DNA from: JAAYAY01 sp964429355
GTDB lineage: Bacteria > Planctomycetota > Planctomycetia > Pirellulales > Thermoguttaceae
DNA: 9,644 nucleotides
Assembly (NCBI GenBank): GCA_964429355.1
Contig: CAYSCH010000363.1
Span: 1 to 9,644, forward strand
Reading direction: 5' to 3'
Part shown: positions 5,585 through 9,644 of the stretch, piece by piece
How positions within the stretch are numbered: the first letter of the stretch is position 1
Layout: each line of letters begins with the position of its first letter
Made by a program: the position numbers and the translations under genes
Notes under the pieces: generated by a model
The model's database searches: none
The model's input: only the letters and a program-made list of their open reading frames with translations
Told to the model about the DNA's origin: nothing

Positions 5585-7570
5585 TCAAACAGGCGAAGCT
5601 GGAGCGGCTTGTGCCTCGTTGGGAACAAGAGGCAGAGGGCACTGGAGGGCCGCGGCGATCACGCGCACCAGTTCGCGTTCTCGAGTCGTGACCTGACGGT
5701 CTGCGAGGATGCAGAGCTGGCACGCATCGAGAATTCTCTCCTTCAGTCTCATGGATGCGGAGTCGAGTTGGCCCAGGGCCTCGTCGAAGGCCTTGAGAGA
5801 GCATTCTGAACGACGAGGAAGAGATTCCGCCAGATCGAGATGCTGCATAGCCGCGAGATAGGCGGCCGCAGCTTTCTGGGTGTCGTTCTGGCCGGCATGG
5901 GCAAGTGTTCCGCAGACGACCGCCAAAGGGGGCCCCAGTCTTCCGAGTGCATAGTATTGGGTGCGGGCCGGTTTTCGTCGTCCGAAATGCACATCGAGCG
6001 TGGAGAGAAGCATTCTCTGAAGGGCATATTCGAACAGCTCAATCTTGTTGTCGGCGCGGACCAGGACGTCGACTATGTCGCAGAAGCTGTCGTACTGGCT
6101 CGGCGAGAGCTCCTTGAGCGCGGGAATCGCCATATCCGCAAGGGGGATACGAGCGTCGGCTGGCAACCGGCGAATTTGTGGTGCGAGACGGACGGTTTCC
6201 TGATAGGACTGGGGTTCGGCCTTCTCCCGGAGGGCTGCAAGCTGTTTCGTACGAACCTGTTCGTCGTCGTCGAGGAGCAGGCAGTAGACAATTGCGCGAG
6301 CCCCGTAGGGTTCGTGGACGGAATCCGTCACGGGCGGGGGCAGCATTTCGAGGATGGCAGCCGCGTAGAGTATGTGTTCGATGCCGGGCACGGCCAGGCT
6401 TGCGGCCACAGGCCCAGGGGCCGCTCCAGGTAGAACGGCCCCAGGAAGGACCTGGCCGAGCGTCTGTCCCAGCGCATGTTGACGGCCGGGGGCCTTCGGT
6501 CGTTCCTGGATGATCTCAGGTTTGGTCACCGCCTTGACCTTGGGAAAGCGGCCGTCGAAGTTCGGATCGATTCGGCGGATACGTTCGACCAGGGGCGGGT
6601 GGGTGCCGAGCCAGTTCACGCCCAGCGACGAGATGGCCTCGCCGAAGAACATGTGACTTACTTCGCTGGCATGGGCGTCGCGGATCCGTGAACCGTGACT
6701 GAGACCGCCGATCTTCTTCAAGGCCCCGGCGATTCCGTCGGGATAGCGGGTGAACTGGACGGCCGAGGCATCGGCCAGGTACTCCCGTTGCCGCGAGACG
6801 GCTGCTTTGATCAGCCGTCCGAAGAACAGGCCTACCCCTCCAACGATCATCAAGCCGAGTGCGACCAGGAGGATGACACCGCCTCCGCCCTTCCTGTCCG
6901 ATCTTCCCGAGTAGGCACCGCTGCGGAGAATGTAGTATCCGATGAGGGCGAGGACGAGAATGCCGTGGAGCACGCCGACGAGGCGGAGGTTGAGCCGCAT
7001 ATCGCCATTCAGGATATGACTGAATTCGTGGGCCATCACGCCCTGCAGCTCGTCACGGCTGAGGTAATCGAGCGAGCCGCGGGAAACCCCGATGACAGCG
7101 TCGCCTGGCCGATGCCCTGCCGCGAAGGCGTTGATGCTCGCTTCCTCGTCCAGAACATAGACAGGGGGAACGGGCACGCCGGAAGCGAGGGCCATCTCCT
7201 CGACCACATTGAGCAGTTGCCGCTCGGCGAAATCCTTGCTTCCGGGGTTGATTCGGCGTCCACCAAGCATCAGCGCTACGGTCTCTCCGCCGGCCGAGAG
7301 TTCCGACATTTTGTAGAGGCTGCCCAGGCCGATCACCGCCACCGTGGCCCCAGTCACGATCGCAAATAACTTCGGATCCCAGAAACGGGCCGAGGGGAGG
7401 GTCTCGAGGTTGTCCGCGCCGACCTGCGCGCGGCCCAGGTTGACGTGGACCACGGCAACGACCGCGTAGACTGACAAGACGATCGCCACCACGGCCGCGC
7501 AGAAGTAGAGGACGAGACGAACGGTATTGCGGCGGGCAACATCTTGTTGCTGGAAGAAGCTGGTACTCAT
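5585..7570 (-). CDS. Membrane M48-family (HtpX-like) zinc metallopeptidase with long C-terminal extension
   Basis: 661 residues beginning MSTSFFQQQDVARRNTVR. Hydrophobic segments lie at about 17-43, 67-87, 196-216 and 231-256. The zinc site is HEFSH (181-185, catalytic E182) with the third ligand E263 in REYLADASA (262-270), as in HtpX/Ste24-type peptidases; NAFAAGH (147-153) is the family strand before the active site. The core ends near 345 (WLGTHPPLVERIRRIDP, 320-336). HtpX itself is under 300 residues, so the last 300 or so are extra: a Gly/Pro/Ala linker (360-395), then helices including CDIVDVLVRADNKIELFE (497-514) and ACQLCILADRQVTTRERE (616-633), whose acidic ADxxI/V...E pattern resembles TerB-like helical domains (inference). 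Likely role: quality control of membrane proteins. The 5' frame can be extended to a GTG at 7627, but the ATG at 7570 gives the family N-terminus. It follows lemA by 127 nt with no terminator, and a strong terminator comes after it. Confidence 0.93.
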   Translation of the reverse strand: MSTSFFQQQDVARRNTVRLVLYFCAAVVAIVLSVYAVVAVVHVNLGRAQVGADNLETLPSARFWDPKLFAIVTGATVAVIGLGSLYKMSELSAGGETVALMLGGRRINPGSKDFAERQLLNVVEEMALASGVPVPPVYVLDEEASINAFAAGHRPGDAVIGVSRGSLDYLSRDELQGVMAHEFSHILNGDMRLNLRLVGVLHGILVLALIGYYILRSGAYSGRSDRKGGGGVILLVALGLMIVGGVGLFFGRLIKAAVSRQREYLADASAVQFTRYPDGIAGALKKIGGLSHGSRIRDAHASEVSHMFFGEAISSLGVNWLGTHPPLVERIRRIDPNFDGRFPKVKAVTKPEIIQERPKAPGRQHALGQTLGQVLPGAVLPGAAPGPVAASLAVPGIEHILYAAAILEMLPPPVTDSVHEPYGARAIVYCLLLDDDEQVRTKQLAALREKAEPQSYQETVRLAPQIRRLPADARIPLADMAIPALKELSPSQYDSFCDIVDVLVRADNKIELFEYALQRMLLSTLDVHFGRRKPARTQYYALGRLGPPLAVVCGTLAHAGQNDTQKAAAAYLAAMQHLDLAESLPRRSECSLKAFDEALGQLDSASMRLKERILDACQLCILADRQVTTRERELVRVIAAALQCPLPLVPNEAQAAPASPV

Positions 7571-7697
7571 GCTGACCTGGCTCGCCTTCTCAGCTTCGTG
7601 TAAAGGACCCCGGCGACGGGCGGCCACCTCGCATTGCCAATCCCCACCAGAATCCGAGACGAATACAGACTCAGAAACCCGAAAGGGCAGAATCCTG

Positions 7698-8294
7698 TCA
7701 GAACGAAACCTTGGGAGCTTCTCGCTGCTGTGGCTCTTCGATTTCGAACAGATTGGCTTCCTGGAAATTGAACGGTCCGGCGATGAGCACGGAGGGGAAG
7801 GTTTCCCGTTGGGTGTTGTAGTAGGTCACCGCGTCGTTGTAGGCCTGGCGAGAGAAGGCGATCTTGTTCTCGGTGGAAGTGAGCTCTTCCTGGAGGGCCA
7901 TCATGTTCTGATTGGCCTTGAGATCGGGATACGCCTCGACCACGGCGAACAGTCTGCCGAGAGCGCCACCCAAGACTCCTTCTGCACTGCCGAGGGATTT
8001 CATGGCGGAAGGATCGCCTGGATTGGCGGCTGCAGCCTGCCCGGCAGCCGCCGCCTGGTTGCGGGCGGCGATCACCGCTTCGAGCGTTTCGCGTTCGTGT
8101 TTGAGGTAGCCTTTGGCCGTTTCGACCAGGTTGGGGATCAGGTCGTAGCGGCGTTTGAGTTGAACGTCGATCTGCGCGAAGGCATTCTTGTAACGATTGC
8201 GGAGCGTGACGAGCTTGTTGTACATGCCGACGACGATGACCACAAGGATCAAGCCGACGACAATCACACCGATCAAAATCCAGACGGCGAACAT
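7698..8294 (-). CDS. lemA: LemA family membrane protein
   Basis: 198 residues with an N-terminal anchor (about 3-24, VWILIGVIVVGLILVVIVVG) and a long coiled/helical domain. Typical LemA segments are YNKLVTLRNRYKNAFAQID (25-43), VQLKRRYDLIPNLVETAKGY (44-63), and the C-terminal AVVEAYPDLKANQNM (117-131) and AFSRQAYNDAVTYYN (146-160), then FPSVLIAG. An Ala/Gln-rich stretch at 80-92 lies in the helical hairpin. Length matches the family (about 185-200). The frame is open upstream to 8399, but the start at 8294 gives the canonical short N-terminus before the anchor and has AAGGGG upstream. The biochemical role of LemA is not well defined; it frequently sits beside M48/HtpX-type peptidases, as it does here, suggesting a joint role in membrane-protein turnover or envelope stress (inference). 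A promoter-like sequence lies about 77 bp upstream. Confidence 0.95.
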   Translation of the reverse strand: MFAVWILIGVIVVGLILVVIVVGMYNKLVTLRNRYKNAFAQIDVQLKRRYDLIPNLVETAKGYLKHERETLEAVIAARNQAAAAGQAAAANPGDPSAMKSLGSAEGVLGGALGRLFAVVEAYPDLKANQNMMALQEELTSTENKIAFSRQAYNDAVTYYNTQRETFPSVLIAGPFNFQEANLFEIEEPQQREAPKVSF

Positions 8295-8298
8295 GGGA

Positions 8299-8306
8299 CC
8301 CCCCTT
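8299..8306 (-). promoter_or_regulatory. Shine-Dalgarno-like AAGGGGGG deciding the lemA start
   Basis: Read on the minus strand, AAGGGGGG ends 4 nt before the ATG at 8294. It supports this start over upstream in-frame starts, which would put 35 hydrophilic residues before the membrane anchor. Confidence 0.5.
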
Positions 8307-8341
8307 CAGGAATTCGTGCAGGACAAAGGATGCCGGCGGTG

Positions 8342-8437
8342 CCGAGTGGAATTGGCTCCGGGTGCGGTAATTTATATGGTATTCGCCGAGGAGGAGCAAG
8401 TATTGAGTCGTGTCGCCACCGATGCGGTTCCACTCGG
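8342..8437. repeat. 10-bp inverted repeat flanking the lemA promoter
   Basis: CCGAGTGGAA at 8342-8351 and its perfect complement TTCCACTCGG at 8428-8437 bracket the promoter-like hexamers at 8371-8399. The 76-bp spacing is too wide for a compact terminator. It could be paired regulator half-sites or chance. A second, 8-bp pair, GTCGCCAC (8412-8419) and GTGGCGAC (8457-8464), overlaps the region. Confidence 0.35.
8371..8399 (-). promoter_or_regulatory. Putative sigma70-type promoter for lemA-M48
   Basis: On the minus strand, TTGCTC (8394-8399; 3 of 6) and TATAAA (8371-8376; 5 of 6) are 17 bp apart. This predicts a start near 8364 and a leader of about 70 nt before the lemA ATG. The -10 and spacing are good and the -35 is weak. 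Confidence 0.5.
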
Positions 8438-8640
8438 GAGATGTTGGCGAAGCAGAGTGGCGACCCGGCTACCGAGTCATGTTGCCAGCATCATCTCGTG
8501 GATATCTCTGAGGCGACTGGCAAGGCACAGCGAGACTGAAAACAACGCCAAGCGTAATGGCTGGTCGTTTGATTCTCGGGTAGAATCAGCGGATCGTGGC
8601 CGGGATGAGTTTCTGGGCGGTTACGGGGACGGCGTTCGGG
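8400..8640. other. Intergenic region between lipoprotein terminator and lemA promoter, no gene seen
   Basis: About 240 bases (part of a 465-base gap from 8295 to 8759) hold no open frame with recognisable protein character or ribosome-binding site. The visible structure is a set of inverted repeats: the 10-bp and 8-bp pairs near the lemA promoter, and GATTCT-N5-AGAATC at 8571-8587, which lacks a T-tract and is not a terminator. TGGCGA/TCGCCA words recur at 8413-8418, 8445-8450 and 8458-8463. A small RNA cannot be excluded but nothing supports one directly. Confidence 0.5.
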
Positions 8641-8689
8641 CAAAACAGAAAACCGCGGACTCGCTCTGCTCTGCAAAGCGAGTTCGCGG
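8641..8689 (-). terminator. Rho-independent terminator after the lipoprotein gene
   Basis: On the minus strand a 13-pair stem with one A-C mismatch (8653-8665 with 8677-8689), an 11-nt loop, and the tail TTTTCTGTTTTG. It lies about 70 nt beyond the lipoprotein stop and insulates it from lemA. Confidence 0.85.
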
Positions 8690-8759
8690 CGTGTGTTTGC
8701 CTTTTGCCAGTGGGGTGAATGGGCTTCGCGTTTGCCCCACCCCTGAAGGTCGCGAGCGA

Positions 8760-9242
8760 TCAATCCTTGAGGTCGAAGGTGAAGTCGTTCTTGCCGCCGG
8801 ATTGTACGTCCGCAGTCAATCCGGACTTCGTGGCATCCTTGTACTTTACGGGCAAGAGGTCTTTGGCTTCCGGGGCCGGGGCCGGGGCGGTGCCACTCTT
8901 CGGCATAGCTGCCTGGCGTGCCTCCTCCTCGGTTTGCTGGCCGCCCGATGACGCGGCACCTTCGACTTTCGAGATAGCCACCTGGTAGGCCCCGGGAATG
9001 GCTCCGTCACCCGGCTGCACTGTCGTCAGGCTGAACTTGCCTTGAGCATCGGTCGTACCCGCTGCCACTTTGCCGGAATCGCCCGTTGGGACGAAACTGA
9101 CGGTCGCGCCTTCGACGGGTGCGCCGTTGTAAGTCACCGTGCCGGAAACGTCCGTTGCCCCAACTCCGCCGGGGGAATTGCAGCCCGCTAGAGCGACTGC
9201 GACAGCAGCGCAAACAAGCACACACACACTGATTCGAAACAT
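8760..9242 (-). CDS. Planctomycete lipoprotein with carboxypeptidase-regulatory-like domain
   Basis: 160 residues. Residues 1-20 are a lipoprotein signal peptide (MFRISVCVLVCAAVAVALAG) with lipobox LAG-C21, so the mature protein should be lipid-anchored in the envelope. Residues 31-94 form a transthyretin/carboxypeptidase-regulatory-like beta fold: VSGTVTYNGAPVEGATVSFV (32-51), AGTTDAQGKFSLTT (61-74) and GAIPGAYQVAISKVE (80-94). A Gln/Glu/Ala/Pro-rich insert (98-125) is followed by LLPVKYKDATKSGLTADV (129-146), a tail common in such planctomycete lipoproteins. The reading frame extends to 9266, but AAGGAG 8 nt before the ATG at 9242, and a signal peptide that begins there, fix the start. It follows a DUF1559 gene, the usual neighbour of this family; the terminator between them and its own terminator point to separate transcripts. 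The function of the family is unknown. No catalytic residues are evident; it is probably structural or ligand-binding. Confidence 0.92.
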   Translation of the reverse strand: MFRISVCVLVCAAVAVALAGCNSPGGVGATDVSGTVTYNGAPVEGATVSFVPTGDSGKVAAGTTDAQGKFSLTTVQPGDGAIPGAYQVAISKVEGAASSGGQQTEEEARQAAMPKSGTAPAPAPEAKDLLPVKYKDATKSGLTADVQSGGKNDFTFDLKD

Positions 9243-9250
9243 GTTGAAAG

Positions 9251-9256
9251 CTCCTT
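9251..9256 (-). promoter_or_regulatory. Shine-Dalgarno AAGGAG of the lipoprotein gene
   Basis: AAGGAG on the minus strand, 8 nt before the ATG at 9242. It is the strongest ribosome-binding site in the window and decides this start. No convincing -35/-10 pair was found in the rest of the gap to 9386. Confidence 0.8.
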
Positions 9257-9386
9257 TTGCTATCAAACCACTTTGCTTGAGGCAACGCTTACGACCCCAT
9301 CGCCAGCATCGTCAAGTCCCCAGCGTCCCTTTCCTACCGAGGAGGCGAACACAACATCGACCGGCATCCAGTCCCCGGCTGCTGTG

Positions 9387-9426
9387 AAAAACAAGAGGTG
9401 CCGGGAATCCACGGGGATTCCCGGCA
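9387..9426 (-). terminator. Rho-independent terminator of the DUF1559 gene
   Basis: On the minus strand, TGCCGGGAATCC (9415-9426) pairs perfectly over 12 bp with GGATTCCCGGCA (9399-9410) around a 4-nt loop, followed by CCTCTTGTTTTT. It begins 37 nt after the DUF1559 stop codon. Confidence 0.93.
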
Positions 9427-9463
9427 TGCCCTCGCTGAAAAACCTACGGATCCGGCGCTCAGG

Positions 9464-9644
9464 TCAGTCCAAGGACACCGATTCGCCACCGCTCTTGCTG
9501 CCCATCGCGCCCCAAACGCCGTAGGGGCTCGCGCGTTGGCCGGTGGATGCAGTTTCCGCTACGGTCAGGTTGCCCGTGTTGACCGTGTCGCTATACCGCG
9601 CGTGGTCGGAAATGAGACATTCCCCGGGCGGGAGAGTTTTGGTA
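9464..9644 (-). CDS. DUF1559 (SBP_bac_10-like, prepilin-type) protein, C-terminal fragment
   Basis: Only the last 60 codons are in the window; the gene enters from the right edge and stops with TGA at 9464-9466. The fragment contains LISDHARYSDTVNTGN and then SPYGVWGAMGSKSGGE before the end ESVSLD. This Gly-rich VWGA.GS..GGE ending is the hallmark of the planctomycete DUF1559 family, whose full-length members of roughly 300-350 residues carry an N-terminal type IV prepilin-like methylation motif and transmembrane helix (not visible here). Members are highly amplified in planctomycete genomes and are thought to form pseudopilin-like envelope structures; their precise role is unknown. The lipoprotein gene downstream is the common partner. 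Assignment rests on the C-terminal signature alone. Confidence 0.85.
   Translation of the reverse strand, partial: TKTLPPGECLISDHARYSDTVNTGNLTVAETASTGQRASPYGVWGAMGSKSGGESVSLD

Noticed and set aside
5840..6433. Plus-strand open frame of 197 codons
   Set aside because: It is antisense inside the M48 peptidase C-terminal region; no domain and no independent start signal.
8571..8587. GATTCT-N5-AGAATC hairpin as a terminator
   Set aside because: Short 6-bp stem without a T-tract on either strand.
8491..8763. Minus-strand 90-codon open frame between the lipoprotein and lemA
   Set aside because: It reads through the lipoprotein terminator hairpin, has no ribosome-binding site and an arbitrary Arg/Pro-rich composition.
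7527..8951. 474-codon plus-strand open frame
   Set aside because: It runs antisense across the start of the peptidase gene, all of lemA, the intergenic promoter/terminator region and part of the lipoprotein gene. Its translation looks like shadow sequence from GC-rich codons.

Overview
The window looks like chromosomal DNA of a planctomycete. The best evidence is at the right edge, where the minus strand ends a DUF1559 (prepilin-like) protein with the C-terminal signature SPYGVWGAMGSKSGGE. It is followed by a small lipoprotein with a carboxypeptidase-regulatory-like fold, a pairing characteristic of Planctomycetes. The DNA is GC-rich, and every supported gene lies on the minus strand, so transcription runs from high to low coordinates. 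The long open frames on the plus strand are shadows of these genes.

Right part (about 9644 down to 8640): the end of the DUF1559 gene with its own hairpin/T-tract terminator, then the lipoprotein gene with a strong Shine-Dalgarno and its own terminator. Middle part (about 8440 down to 5484): a promoter-like sequence, then lemA and a membrane M48 metallopeptidase, apparently one operon closed by a very clear terminator. The peptidase carries a C-terminal extension of about 300 residues beyond the HtpX-like core.

Left part (5341 down to 1) is the less ordinary region. A Pro/Tyr/Ser-rich single-pass membrane protein overlaps by 29 nt a CpsD/ParA-like P-loop protein whose Walker A lysine is replaced by cysteine. 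An ExeA-type AAA ATPase follows. After a 251-nt gap holding a promoter-like sequence and two near-identical 13-bp palindromes 21 bp apart comes a response regulator fused to an RsbW-type histidine-kinase-like ATPase domain. Last is a PP2C protein phosphatase that runs off the left edge.

How the genes may work together (inference): the membrane protein, degenerate P-loop protein and AAA ATPase resemble the kinase-like plus ExeA-like ATPase pair of exopolysaccharide/export loci and may form a cell-envelope complex. The receiver-RsbW fusion and PP2C phosphatase look like a phosphorylation-controlled partner-switching pair. LemA and M48 peptidase are a common membrane-proteostasis pairing. No tRNA, rRNA, CRISPR array, insertion sequence or phage gene was seen.
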